Shown: positions 34,101 to 49,100 of the stretch, piece by piece
Numbering within the stretch: the first letter of the stretch is position 1
Layout: each line of letters starts with the position of its first letter
Source: Brachypterus glaber
Taxonomy: Eukaryota > Arthropoda > Insecta > Coleoptera > Kateretidae
Length of the DNA: 64,000 nt
Reading direction: 5' to 3'
Assembly (NCBI GenBank): GCA_958510825.1
Contig: OY294045.1
Location: 13,753,916 to 13,817,915 of the forward strand
Position numbers and translations under genes: made by a program
Notes under the pieces: generated by a model
What the model saw: only the letters and a program-made list of their open reading frames with translations
Database searches by the model: none
Told to the model about the DNA's origin: nothing

Positions 34101-37100
34101 TGACAACTATACAGGGTTATTCAGAAATAAGTTCGAGAAATTTAAGAGGTGATTCTACGTTAAAAAATATGAAAAAAAGTTCCTATAAAGGTTGGTCCGG
34201 AAATGAGCCATAAGGGAGCTGCGGCCCTTTGAAGATGGACATATTTAATGGGAAACAAAAAAAGCACCAATACGATTTTAATGCTGCAGGGCGATTCTTC
34301 ATTTAAAACTAAGGAAAAAAGTATTCTTCACCAAAACACCTAAATTTAATATTAAAGGATTAATAGTCGTTTAAAAAGTAACATTTTTAGTGGCACAAAA
34401 TGTTACTTCTTCTCAATTGCATTTTTTTTTTGAAAACGGTTGCTCCTACAGTGTTACACTATATGACATTTTTTATGTATCTTTACACAAGGAATCTATA
34501 TTTTTTACCAAAAATCCAAAAAAATATACATAAAAAAGTTTGGGGCAAAAATGTGTTAAGCCTTACATATTTTGTCCGTCTAGGCACGCATTTGGATAAA
34601 TTTAAAAAAATTAATTAAGATAAAATTATTTCCCTTATTAATACTAGTATACATGCAAAAGCTCGTCGATCTAGCTTAAAGGGTACAAAAGTTATTAATT
34701 AAAAACATTATTTTAATTGTAATTTTAAAGAGCCGTAGTTCCTTTAGGACTCATTTCCCGACCCACCTTTATAGGAACGTTTTTTCATACTTTTTAACGC
34801 AGAATCACCTCTTAAATTTCTCGAACTTATTTCAGAGTTTTGCTACTTCCAGTATATACGCGGTTTTGCAGTTAGACGTTACGCGGTATTGCAGTATCAC
34901 GGACGAAATGTAATGTATATCACTAGGTAAGTTAAAAAATAAGTTTTTCTTCAAGCGTACTAAAATGTTTATATTTTATAACTGAACACACTAGTTAGAA
35001 GTGATCTATTTTTTTACAGTAAAAAAATGAGTTCATTGTTGTACGCCGTAAAAAATGTTAGTTAGCAAAACCTCCACTGGCGGCAGAACTCTTTGACTTT
35101 GATGACAGCCATACTTCAAACTTGTTTGTTTATTATGTAAACAGGTGGTTGACTCGAGATTCTGTGCAAAAACCTTGTGTTAAATTGATTAAAAATGATT
35201 GAAGAAGAAGAATTATACACCTGCAAATCTCTCCGAATTGCAAATGCTACATTAGACAGGTTACCATCGAAATCGCGAAAAGTGTACGATTTAGCCTACG
35301 AAAAAAATTTTAAATGAGCTACGGAAGGTTTAAGTTTATTTCGAAAGGGTTTTATTGGCATATTTTAATAAAAAAAACATACTTTATTACTGAATAAATT
35401 AAATTCAAAAATTAATATTTTAAAAAAATATATAGGATGCTTGAAGAAAAAATAGTATGTTTCACTCGAAGGAAAAGTGCATTTTTTTACTCGTCTATAG
35501 TTTCCGGACTCCGCTTCGTGACGACCGTAAATTCTACAGACTAGTAAAAAAAAGCTTCACTTTTCTCTTAGTAAAACAATATACTATTTTAGGACCTATT
35601 TTTAGCACTTTTTCTGAGCTTTTAGCTCTGTAAGGAACCGGATCCAAAACCTGTCAATTTGAAAATAACTTCGGAATTATAACTTTACGACATATCGTCC
35701 GAAATACTGCCATTCCGCGTATAGTCATTTGACAGAAATGTAAAAATAAGTCATGTTTCATTTTTATTCAAAAAACAAAGTCGATAATATGTAAAGTTCA
35801 GCCGGAGAAAATAAGTTGTTTACCAGCTTAGTTCACTGTATAGGTAGTTTTTTTTAGGGCAAGTAGGTAGTTTCTGCGGAACCAAGCAAGCTACCGACCT
35901 AGCCTAAAATGTTATCTAATGTACCAGCTCTCTGACTAATATTTAATACCCTAATGTTTAAGTTTTGAAAAATGCTTTATTTACAAACTACATGGTTAAT
36001 TTATTGTTAGTAAGCAAGGCAAGTTATTACATAATCAACACTTACCCCCAGGGTATGACCACAGAGGGACACCCTGATTTGTGGAAATTGCGTGGCAGAC
36101 TTGTGCTACGAAATCTAAACAAAATCCCCAAGTTGCAATAATAATAATAAAGAAAAATATCGTGTTAATGTTTTTGTTGTTTTAATAATATTATATCACA
36201 CCAAACTACAACGTCGACTTAACCTACTTAAAAAAAACCGCAGTGTAAAAACCAAATTAATACGAAATTATAAATAACTGCTTTAAAACAGAAAATATTT
36301 TTTAACTGCTTTCAATCCAATGATTTGAAGAACTATTTTACAGTTTTGATTTAATCCGTTTTTTGCAATTTTGATTTAATCCATTTTTTTAGGCATGTAA
36401 GAAGCTGAAAGTAAAAGCTTTTATGGATTGTGTTATGAAATACAGCCTGTTTCAGAACTCGCGTACAGAAATTTGAGGGTATATTAAAAACCCCCTGGAA
36501 AATATGAAAAAATCTATCTTCAATACTAATTAAAAAGGAAGCTATTTAATCTGACCAATCCTGTTGCTGATGTTAAATTACCTACAGATTAGTTTTTCCC
36601 TACTTATTAGTATCTATGGTTGCATTTTAATTGTTGGCGCGTGCATTGTTTGAGACTTTCAACTTTAGAATCCTTTTAGGTTATTATATTTTGTCAAAAC
36701 CGACAGAGGCTATCAAATATTCTATTTTTATAGGGTCACTCCATTCGGCGGTGGTTTTTTGACATTAATAAATATTTATGTCACATGAATCACCATGTCA
36801 ACCTACAGAATATGTACCTGCAATAATTAAATTTGCTTCCATAGCTACAAATTCAACTTTTAAAGGTAATTTAACATCAGCAACAGTATTGGTCCACTTA
36901 AAGCTTTCTTATTTCTGAACTGAACGAAGATGGATTTTTTTTGACATTTTTTTCATATTTTCCAGAGGGTTTTTAATATACCCTTAAAATTCTGTACGCG
37001 AGTTCTGAAACAGGCTGTATGTTAACCTAGATGGCAGTAAGCTGCCTTTAATATCTTTTGAAGGTTTTGACTAAAACACCTTATATTAAGTAGATATTTG

Positions 37101-40100
37101 CTTCTATTGTTTCATGTATCATATGATTATAACATGTACAAACTTCGTAATGTTTAATTCAGATCATTTAAGAGATTTAAAGTAAACTAATAATTAGTTT
37201 GTTAATTATTAACAATCTACTGCAAAAAATAGTCCGAATTATAATAGAAAAGGAAAAAAAATAATTAAACTTAAAAAAAAGTTAGCCAAGTCGACCTAAA
37301 CTACCACAACAAAAAATTATAAAAATAAAAACCAATAAAATCTTATAAAACTTACTTTGTGCCCAAACTTCTACACTTCCTGTGTCCTGGTATGAATTTA
37401 TTCCCCGAAGTGACCACGTGAAGCCTTAAGGACCCGCTGGAAGCTTTTGCAGGAGATAAGTTCAATGAGGCTATGGCTTGGGCATCCGCAATCACCGACT
37501 CTTTAGAACTGCAGCTGGACGAGCTATGAGGCGGCGAAGGAGGCTCTAATTTCAAAGATAACCTGAAAAAAAAAGCAATGACAGCACAGCTCTAGAAAAA
37601 AAATCGGTTGTTGCTTTCTACAGATTTTGGAATCTGAATGCAGATTTAAATATCGCGTGAGGGTTTCGAGAAAAATAAGATCAACGACGCTAAAAATTGC
37701 AATTTTTCGTGATTTTGATACTGTTTTTCTGAAAACCGAACCTGCTAGCTCAATTCTGCGACCAAATTCGGATTTAGTCATCAAAAATCTCCATTGGGGA
37801 TACTCCAAGAATTAGATTTTATTTCAGTTGGTTTTTGACAAGAAACAAACTATGTCACCTTAAAGTTTTCTAGTTAGTTTTCTGGGTGTATTCAGAGTTT
37901 TGTGATAAGCGAGTGATAAGTTTGAAAATTAATGTAGGTTTGTTTTATAAAATTAGGGACAAAAATATCAAATCTGACCGCTATATACACACATTCAAGG
38001 TCCCATAAAAAATCTACCTTTATTCTCAAATATAATATCATATAAAACCTTAATTGTAAAGGCCAGCGCGGAAACATCAATACTTCAAGTTGACGTATTT
38101 TTTGTTAATAAAAGGGTTTCTTCTGTATTTCGGTAGGCGCTTTTATCTTTTACACTAGAAAAATCTTCAGAGCCAGCTCTGAAAGTAAGTTTTTTGTTAG
38201 AAAATATGTACTTACTTGTCATTTATCAACCTAAAATCAAAATACAAGGCCTTAAAAATAAGCCTGTGTAACAAAAATACTTACTTTTAAGTCTGTCCCT
38301 GAGGATTAGTCTATAGTCTAGATCTAGTCCAAGTACTTGGCTGATTATTTTTAAACCTTATACTGAAATACTGAACAAATTCTTTCTTATCTCAAAATCA
38401 AGATCCGGTCTTTAGTCGCTGAATCCCATTCTGTCGGCAGAACTAAGCTCTGCTCTGAATTTCACAAAAATGCCAATTTTGGACTTTTTATGATTATTTT
38501 CAAAAAACGTGATAAAAAAATCTTCGATCAGATTCGAATTTAACAGACCAAAATCTTTATGAAAGGATAAATCTTTTTTTTTGTGGAGCTGTGTTACTAA
38601 ACTTACTTGTATTGGTCATCTTCGACAAACTTCTGTAGTTCTTCAATGTATCTGATAGAATTCAAATAATCTTGAATGTGTGGTACCACAGCCAACTGTG
38701 AATAATCCGAATGCTGGTAATTCGAAATGATCCTTAAAATGTTGTTCATCTTCAGCGTCCTCTGTTGAGATTCTAGACCTCCAGAATGAGGATGTGCCAT
38801 GTCAATATAAACTAGGTCAGTCAAATAAAGTCCCAAGTATGGGATACAGGGCAACTTTAAGCTTTCAATATGACTTCTCAAGTTACCCCAATTGTTAGTG
38901 TCTGCGAATACATCCGCCAGTCTGTCAAAGGTTTGTTTCTCTTTTTTCGATAGATGCGACCAAGTTTTTGATAACCGATACACGGAGGCACTTTGAAGGG
39001 CCGATATGATCGCAAATAATGAGTGTAGATTGTTTAGGTCGTAGAGTTTTTTTGCTATCCTGATGAAGTAAGTCATCACTTCCGCCCGTTGTTTAGGTGT
39101 GGATCCTGAGAGTATTTCCTGGACAGTCCAAAAACTAACCTGCAAATATAAATTAATATTAAATGATCAGTTTTATTTAAGCTAAATTTATTTTAGCCAG
39201 TATTATATTTATTTAATGACTAGTTTAATCATAATTCTTATTTCCAGTGACCTGGGAAAAACTTTGTATACTTGCTTGTACGATATTATAAATAAATAAC
39301 TGTTTAATTTTTAAGAAAGTGATCTATCTGTCGTTAAAATCAAATGGACAGGAAACAGTACCATTTCATCCTTTTTGAGAATCATCAGCACTGTGTATCC
39401 TGTATGTTGCTAAATTTAAATAAAACGTTAGATAGATATAAAAGCATGGTTCCATCTATTTTATATCTTTCTAACGCTTTATTTGAATATTAGCAACATA
39501 TATGATACACAGTGCTGATGATTCCCAAAAAGGATGAAATGGTACTATTCACTGTTCCTGTCCATTTGATTTTAACGACAGATAGATAACTTTCTTTCTT
39601 TCGGTTATTAACCGACAAACGTGCAGTATATATTTTTATAGACTGTCAATTCTTAACTTGTTCAATGATTGTCCAACAATTTCCAGTGATTGTTCGTGAC
39701 TTCACAGAAAATTATGGACTACCACTGACAATATTGTACACTGAAAACAAGGCAACATTTTTCTAAACCAAGGTTTAAAATCTAATACTAGTTGTGTACA
39801 AGCTGTTTCCAGGGCCTAAAGATAAAAAATCTCCTTATTTTAATTTGGACCGAGGTTTTTTGTCAAAATTTTGCTGCCATTTCAAAGCGTTTAGAAGCTT
39901 GGCTATATAATAATAGCATCAACAAAATTCTTTTTGGATCTTTAAAGCAAGCATTCAAACGAAACATTTTATGTTCAAACGGATGCATCAGATTTTGCTC
40001 TTGGGCCACTTGTGGAAAAAAAATGATGATAAGAAACTTTTTACTTTCTTATAGAAAAAAAAAATCATTTTTTTTTTGTTTAAATCGTTTTATTTTTTCC

Positions 40101-43100
40101 TAAAACGTCGAAAAAAATCAAAATAAGCAATAAAAAAAAATGATGTCCGTCTGTCAGTCTGTATTCACGATAACTTAAGAATGCTTTGAGCTAGCGACTT
40201 GAAATTTGGTATGCAGATGTACTTTTATATTATCTTGGACAAGTTCGTATTTGAGCAAAATCGGTGTGGGGAAGGGTGGTGAAAGAGGGGTTAAATTTTT
40301 GTTTTGGTCGTTATTTTTTTCATTATTTACAATGGAAGAAAAATTTAAAAACCACATAAGTAAAACTTTGAAACTACACAAGAAATGCTATTATCATTTT
40401 TTTCCAACACCCCCCCCTCACAACTAAAAAGTAAAAAATTGTTTTTTAGACATAACTTTCTTATTATTCACAACAGAAGAAAAATTCGAGAACCACATAA
40501 AAGGTAAAATAAAAATACATAAAAAATATTATTATCACTTTTTCCATGACCCCCCTCCCCCATCCTCCAAAATGTAATAAGTTGTTTTCGGACATAACTT
40601 TCTTAGTATTAACAATGGAGGAAAAATTTAAAAACCACCTAAAAGGTAAAATAAAATTAAAAAAAAAAATATTATAATTTTTTTTCCATGCCAAAAAATT
40701 GTAATAATTTTGTTCTGGACAATTTTTTTTATAAGAAACTACTCCCGCTCATTGGAGGTGGCTGGTTATTACTGCGATGCTTGTCGGCTTTTATTAGACA
40801 GAGAACCCCCGAAAAAAAGTTATTTTGTGTGTGGACGTTAAATAAATGGCGTGTTTGCTTGCTCGGGGAACCTTTAAAATTTTTAAACTATTGCAAGTCA
40901 TTAATCTTATAGATTACTTTTTCTAAGGATTTATAGATTTAAAAAAATATATATAATAATAAAGACTTACATGGTTAAATCTTCTGGTGAAAGCCACGAC
41001 GTTCGGGGCGACTGTCAACTTGTTCTTCTTGTTCCAAGCGCAGCTTGTCAACTCGTCGGGCTGGATGTTAAGAAAAATGGGCAGATCGAGCAATGTCAAC
41101 TGATTGGCGAAATCTTCCGGTGATATTCTGAGTATGTCAAAAATAGCACAACTATAGTTTTTGGTGATACTTTGCGATGCATGGTTAGGTAAGCTTTGAG
41201 TTTTAATGTGAGCAGGTACAGTGGCGGAAAGGGAGTTTCTGAAAAGAAAAAAGGGATACGTCCAATCACCCAGGCCCCAGAACATGCAACATAATACTAG
41301 TTAAGAAATTTTCTGTTCTAGGTTTACCATGCTCATTTTTGCACATTTAATTCAAATATTTTTCTATGATTATTTACCATGAAAGCTAAGCTAAGCTTTT
41401 GCTAAAATTTAACAGGTTTTATATATTCTCCTATAAAAGAACTTTTACCTCAAGAAGGAACATGATGAAAACTACCGTATGCTTTGTTTGAAACGTGAAC
41501 CAACTACGGTGAAGGGCTGGTGGGGAGTGACTATAGTTTACACTTAGTACGCGTAAAGAGAGAGAAAGAATGTGTAAACTCACAGTCTAATGTCGTAAAA
41601 TGACTGACAGGGGTACAGTGTTGCCGATTGGAAACATATACTTTGGATATTTTATTGTAAATTTTAAGAAACATTAGTTCTGTATGAGTTTTATATGAAC
41701 TAGTATTTTAATTTTAATAGATTTAAATATACTATATTATTAAACATAATTATAGTATACACAATAAATTTTTTTACATTTTTAATTTAAGTATAATGAT
41801 TTGAATTCATGATAAGGTGGAAACTACGCAACATCGCTACTAGGTAGCCTGAAAGTCTACTAGCGACATCTACATTTTACACCACAAAGCTGTATCGCGT
41901 TTCTGTTAGTAAATAAACAAACAGAAAGATGACACCTTCATAAACATTGGTCTGAATTTACTTCTTGAGGTAAAAGTTCTTTGGCTCCTATCTATTCGTA
42001 CTGTATTATTTGGTTCTTGTTCGTGTTTTATAGGTTGTTTTTAAACGAAAGCAGTAACAGACCTAGTACCAAAGAAAAAAGTAACCAACCATTAAGGCCC
42101 GGTTGTAGAAACCTGGTTTGGCTTTGAGCGGGGTTTCTTTACCATTGAAATAGTTGTTGCAACAATCTTTTCCATGACAGTTAAGCTAGGTTCAGATTTG
42201 GGCGAGGTTTTTACAACCGGGCCTAAGTTACCTATTTAGAAAATCTTAAATGTTAGTCCTAAAGCTGTCTGATGTAAGACGAAACGTCGACATACATTGT
42301 TTTTTTTTTTGTTTTTACCAAGTTTCAGTCCCACTATTTTTAATTTAGAATCTTAAATAAACCATTTAATCAATTAATATAATCTATGGATTAGTAGTTC
42401 TTGATTTTAAAAAAGCTTTTAAACTTAGACTTTTAATTTGAATTATCGAAGTTTTCAAACATTCTTGTGCCAAATAAAAACAATGTAGATTTGAATTAAG
42501 TTATTCAAAAAAGTGTCGACATGTCCTTATGGACAAGAAACTACTGCTTTAGAACTCTACAGACTAAATTTTAATTATAATTTAATAATATATTAGGTAA
42601 AATAGTATGTGTAGCTTATTAATTCTATTTTTCGAAGATAAAATACTAAATCGCTCGTAATACGGCCCCTTAAGCCATAAATAAAATACGTAACGCACTT
42701 GAGGGGAGGGCCAATTTTTTTAGGAGGGGATGTCATTGCTGATAGCGTTGCGTATTTATAGGAGGGAAAGTCTTACGAACCGTTACATGGGGGGAGGGGG
42801 GTAAGGTTTGCAAAATTTTGCGTTACGTATTTAAAGTATGACCCCTAAGAAAAAAAAACCCTATTGTTTATTTATTTTTTATAAATTCGCTTAATTTGTA
42901 ATTATCATTGACATTGGCAGTGACAATACGTTTATGCCAGTGTGGATGCTAAATGTTGACTATTTTTTACCTTTTACCTTTTTTTTCTTTGACATCTTTC
43001 AATTTCAAATTATTTTTTCTTTCAATGTCATCAATTTATATTTTTTATATAATTTTACAATATTTATTTAACAAGCCATGAAGATGGCCTTACAATAAAG

Positions 43101-46100
43101 ACCGAAACGTTGGCAAAAAAAAATATTTACTTTATTCTTTAATTATTTTCTGTTCTAATAAAACAAGAAAAAAATATAACATACATTTATAGAACAAGAA
43201 CAAGAAGAAATTAATTCGCTTAAAGAAAATACATTCCTTTATCGCTACTGCAGCATATTTTCTTGTTTAAAACGCAGATTTATAAACAATGATAACATTA
43301 TCTTACAAGTTTAAGCAGCACTGTAACAACATTTTTAAATTTTATTCAAATCCACTTTTTACACGTAAAAACACATTTTTCTATCAATATGCTAGATACT
43401 ATTTCAACAATGTTTTGGTTCATTATTAATTATTACTAACTAAATTACTGCTCGAGTGCGAATTTATTATCTAAGTGAGATTAATGAGAAATTTATTGAT
43501 AATTAAATGGTTAAAAATAATAACCTTTAATTTTATTATTAGTAAATACAAGTTTTGCCAATCTATTTAAAGTTATAATAAAAATGTTTTTCTACTACCT
43601 AATTAAGTGCTAGCTTACATATTATCTACCGTTGTCAAGGCTTATTTACCTTGGCAACCAATAAAATCACTGAACTCATTTATTATTGACCGTTGTTAAG
43701 CATTGTTTATTGACGACGGTCAATAATGATAAAATTTAAGACAACTACTAACTTCTTTCAACTTTTATGTCAAACTGACAACTATTTCAAAATATTTTTT
43801 AAACTATATTTTTAACTAATATTTAGAGGAACTAGCTTTAGGTAGTAGAAAAAATATTATATGCACTACGTATGCGAACTGTCTTAAGTGTTCTCGACTG
43901 ATTTTTTGCCTCGACTCCGTCTCAGCAAAAAAAAAACTTCAGTCTCGAACACTAAAGACTTAGTTCGCATACTAGGTACATAATATACTATTTTTCACTA
44001 CTAGCTTTAGAATATAGGGAACGTTCAAGTATTACGTAACACAAATTTTGATCATTTTGGACCCCCCTAAGAGCGTTACGTAATACTTGAACGTTCCCAT
44101 ACCATTATTTATGATGTTTTTGGACTGTGAAATCAATTTTCTTCACCTATAGCTATAATAATTTTTCTCTCCTAGTAGGAGTAAATTTTATAAACAACTG
44201 ATTTCTGTCACTTAAGATGTTTCAATTCTTTGTGCAATTTTTACTAATTAAACCCAAGAAAATAGCTTTAAGTAACTTTTTATTTATTAAATATAATTAA
44301 TTATAATTTAATTATTTCCATTTAATACAATCAGTAACACCGGCACACAAAAAAAAAATTGTCTGTACACCGGGCGCCACCTATCTACGGGCATGTTTTT
44401 CGACCCGCTGAATACGAATTTCAAGTCAGTTTAGGCCGTCCACCCTTCAATTTCGAGTAAATTGCAAAAAAACCCAAAAAATAGCGAAAATTCGATGTTT
44501 TGGCAAGAAAAAAAAATTTTTACTCGAAATTGAAGGCTGGACGGCCTAAACTGACTTGAAATTCGTATTCAGCGGGTCGAAAAACATGCCCGTAGATAGG
44601 TGGCGCCCGGTGTACAGACAATTTTTTTTTTTGTGTGCCGGTGTAATTAGCTAAATGTTATGAAAAAAAAATCATACAAAAACTAACGTCAGTTCAAAGT
44701 ATTTATCTGAGCAAATGTCATTGATCAAGGCTACTTGATTTTTATGAAAATTTTAAGAAATATAATTTCTGTTAATAATTTATTTTATTATTTGAACAAA
44801 TATAGTTAAATAGTGCTAGTAGTGAAAAAACTAATATATAAACTACGGTAGAGAAGACTATTATAGCCTCGCACTCTTAAATCCCTCGCTGCTACGCAGC
44901 TCGGGATTTAATACGCTCGGATATAAAAAATGTCTTCTTTAGTATATAATTCCTATTTATTTTCTTTATAATTTTATATACTTACGATTTTCTAAATTTT
45001 AGGATTGAACTTATTTATTTTTTATTTTTCTCAATGAAAGACATTTTTATTACTTTTTTTTAACGTTTCTCGACATTTTATAATATAAAACATACATATT
45101 ATGTAATAAGATGCTTTTCGCAAAAAAATCAGACTGTCAGTTTGTCCGAGAAAATTTGTGACCATCTGTTTTCGTTTATTGGCAGTACCTAGATAATTTT
45201 TCAAATTGTGTTCCAGGATGACACTAACGCCAAGTATAGATTACAAAAATGTTTATTTTTTAAAAAATTGTTTCTCTGGTTAAATTTGGCAAAAAAGCTC
45301 GTCTGGTTAGCCTGTAGCGTTGTCCATAGACTTATACATTGCATTTTAGTGTCTCATAAGGATTAATAAATTATCTTATCTTATCTTAGCTTTTGGTGCA
45401 AATGTAATAGGTTTTATAGCGCAGTCCCCCTCCCTCAAGCCCTCCTTTGTCTATAATTTAGTCAACAATTTTATTTCTTTTAGGTATATGGATGTATTTT
45501 AGTCAAAATTTGTGTACCTTTCAGTTATTTGGATGACCACGGCCCACTTGCTTCCCTCTTATATCCGACATGTTCGCCCGGGTGCGCCTCTGATCTATTA
45601 ATTTATCCAACAACTGTTGTTACAGACGTCATTAATTTTAATTGAAAATTTAATATGTTTTAAACTTAAAATTCATCTATTTAGTATTCATGGAAGATAA
45701 ACAGGAAATTATAATTAAACTGTCTAACGATAACACGTTATATCTATTCTGTACAGAAGAGTTCATGCATTTGAAATAAACAGGAAAAACCATCGAGAAA
45801 ACTGCAATAAATTTAAAATTATATCAAGATTTGAAATAATAAATAATTTTGATTCTTAATATAATTTACTTTTCTTTGTCCGGAAATGAAATTATCCGGG
45901 TACATTTTTATCCGGATACTTTAAAGTATCCAGTATTAAATATAATTTTCTTCGCTTTTCCTCGATTTTTTTCAGCTGACATTAGGGTTTTAGGGAACGT
46001 TCAATTATTACGTAACGCAAAATTTGGCCATTTTTACCCCTACCCCCATGTAACGCGGCGTAACATTTTCAAGACACCCCACCCCCCCCCCCATTTGTTA

Positions 46101-49100
46101 CGTAACATTTATTTTTTACAAAAAGTAAAGAAATTGAAGGGAAAAATTGCTTTAGGGTTCAAACCGGTTTTCAACCGGTTATTGCTTCCGTGTTTTAACC
46201 AAAAACCGGTATGAGGTAATTTCTGCAACCGGTTAACCGAAAACCGGTTATTGCCTATGGTTTTTTATCTCATTTTTTTTTCAAAGGATTTAGTAAACGC
46301 CGTGTGCAATAAAATTTTCAACGAATCCGTATCTTAAGCCTAGATCATTGTTAAAAACGTGATCCAATAAACATTTTACAAGTTTATAATTTTTTAAGTG
46401 TTACGTAACATTTTTACTGACACCCACCCCCCCTCTGTAACGCGGCGTAACGTTTTCGTAATACTTAAACGTTCCCTTACAAGAATAGACAAATCAAGAT
46501 TTTTAGTCTTGACTCGATTTCGAAAGAAGTATGTAATTAAAAAAAAAACAAGACTTTTTGATTATTATACTATTCACAGCGCCTGCCCTAGAATAGTATT
46601 ATACGGTAGTTTTGAATTTCCCAAAATTTTCAAAAATCGCCCTACACAAAAAATTCTTGGATATAAATTTGTTTTATGAAAAAATAAGCAACTTTTTATT
46701 TTGCCGTCTGTCTGACGTCATGTTTTTGTGTAGATGATAACTCAAGAACGAATAATCCGATCGACTCGAAATTTTCAGTAAAAATCAATTTTTAATAAGG
46801 GAAGATCCCTATTGTCAAAAGTAATCCCCCCAAAATCAAGAAAGTTATAGGGGGTTAAACTTTTTAAAAAATCGAAAAAAGCCGAAAGAAAATTCCGATT
46901 AACGTAACTTTTTTTAGGAAAAATTATTTTTTTTAAACTTAAAAAAAAATAAAAAGTATCATTTTCTATTTTTTGGTTTCTGGCAAACAGAAAACTTCTG
47001 GTGCATTAAGAATAATTCTACATATAATAATAAATATTGTGCTTTATAGAGCAAAAAGTTTGTTCTACCGTGCTATTAACAACTAAATAAGTGTTACTTA
47101 TTACTTATTTAAAAAAAATGTTCATTATTAAAAAAAATATGAACTAGTAAACTGTATGTATGTATGAACAATAACAGTTAATAATTATTATTATTAAATA
47201 ATAATATACATTTTATAATTATTGACAATAAAAATCGATGAAATAAAATTTTAATGGCATATAGACAATGCAGGTTGTATATTGCAGATATACATTTTAT
47301 AGTATAGCCATATTTATTTCTATTTATTTTTTTCCCTAACTTCAAAGTACCAAAATAGTAACAATTTTAAAGATTATTTTTTAACGTTTTTATCAACCAA
47401 TGATTTAAAAATATTTCTGGCCACGTGTTTGTTTCTGTCCAATCATATTATAGCTATATTGGGAATTTTCTACTGTACAAAATTCTAGTGAGAATCGCTG
47501 TAGTATTTTGTTTTTCAGTATTTCTCTTTTACAGCAAGATTTCATACCTAAAACGAATTAATAATTAAATATAAATTATTGTTATTAATTTATTATTTAC
47601 CAAAATTACCTCAAAATATTCTTTATATAAAATGTAATGACAGTTTTTATAGGTTGACTTTTATGAACATGCTTGCAAGCATAGCGCAGTACCGCGCTAG
47701 TCAGTACTGCAGTAAGTGACTAAACTATTGACAGAACTATAACTTGCAATTTAAAAATGGACAAAAAGGTTTTAGTTTAGCAGTTGAGAATGTAATTAAA
47801 TTAATGCCTGTAAAAATATTAAGATAAGTAATAAAACAATTTATATTAATTTGCGATGAAAAAAATATAAAAGTTGGTTTGACATATTATAAATCGTTAA
47901 GAAATAATCTTCCGAATTACACATAATTCTTCGAATTATCGGGAAAAATTAACAGTTTTCATTAAAATCTGCTGCCAAAGGAAATAATTACTCCAGGGGC
48001 ATGGCCCCTGCAGACCTCCCGGTCGTAATTATTTCCAGACAGCAAATTTACATGAAAACAGTGAATTTTTCCCGCATAATTATCAGCCTCTTATGTAATT
48101 ATATATGAAAATAATATATAGATATATTAAATTTGCAACCAAAAATATTAGTTTAAAAAAATCTTTACATACCCATAATTGTAGTAAGAATAAGGAGGCC
48201 CAGGGCCTCGACTAGATATAGTTGGTGATGATATTTTTCTGATCCTGGGATCGCTGAATTTTGTACTGCTACAGCCGTTTGTAGACATTGTGATGGATTC
48301 ATTGCTGTCAGTTCTGTAACTGTTGTCTTCTTGACTCTGGAAAACAAATTATCTGTTATTTATTTAGCATATTACTGGCTGGGAAACCCATTCAAGAGTA
48401 CTTCCAGCAACTGAGATGCCTACTAACCCAGGGGACCGATGGGTTAGTAGAATGATTTATAATAAGGGTAGATACATTTTACACTAGATATTAAGCATCT
48501 TAGGGGTAGGTACCCCATATAAAATGACATTAAATGTTAAATTAGGGTTGTACAAAAAATTTTTATTTACTTAATGTTTTCTATGTGTCATGATTAGAAC
48601 GCCCTTAGAGTAAAAATTTATATACACAACCCCAAGTGGTACTTTTAGGGCCCTAAAAGCCCTAAAATCAAGCAAATATCGATAAAATTCGTATAAACCA
48701 GCCCTAGTGTTTGTAATTTATAAAATTTAAAAGCCTTGATATCTATATTTTTTATTTTCGAGTATCAAAATAAGCCTGCAAAATCTTAGCCTGGTCAAAA
48801 TTTTCTAACCCGTGCTAACAAGGCCCCGAAATTGCCCCTAAAGTCCAAAAAACTGCATTTTCTATTAATTTGTGCTACAGACGAATTATAAATATTGAAT
48901 AAAAAAGTTTATGCGTCACATTTCTATGTAAACCTATTTTAGTTATTTTAAAATATTACGATAATCTACGCAACGAGTATGAGGCCAAAGCGCTAAGGGA
49001 AAGTTCAAGTATTACGTAACGCAAATTCTACCAAAATTCATACACTTCATACCCCAGTTCTCGCATTATTATAGATTATAGAGCTTTCATATTTTGGCTA

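Larger units (their letters stand above)
43996..44955 (+). repeat. host repeat, copy 1, holding two later insertions
   Basis: Without its two inserts this matches the reverse complement of 52553-53080 through most of its length (TCACCTATAGCTATAATAAT, CTGATTTCTGTCAC, AGAAAATAGCTTTAA, CAAGGCTACTTGATTTTTAT, AGACTATTATAGCCTCGCA). It ends in a hairpin with ATCCCTCGCTGCTACGCAGC. Confidence 0.9.

Noticed and set aside
41239..41285. RalGPS exon 3 starting at the Met at 41285
   Set aside because: A strong TTCTTTTCAG acceptor at 41239 precedes the phase-compatible exon, so the upstream codons are intron.
45849..46679. Frames of 93-121 codons
   Set aside because: They cross the ends of the 484-bp MITE and the CACAGCGC repeat; no family resemblance.
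48165..48347. 60-codon frame as RalGPS coding frame
   Set aside because: Its phase does not fit either neighbouring exon; the other frame ([11 protein letters not shown]...) fits both.
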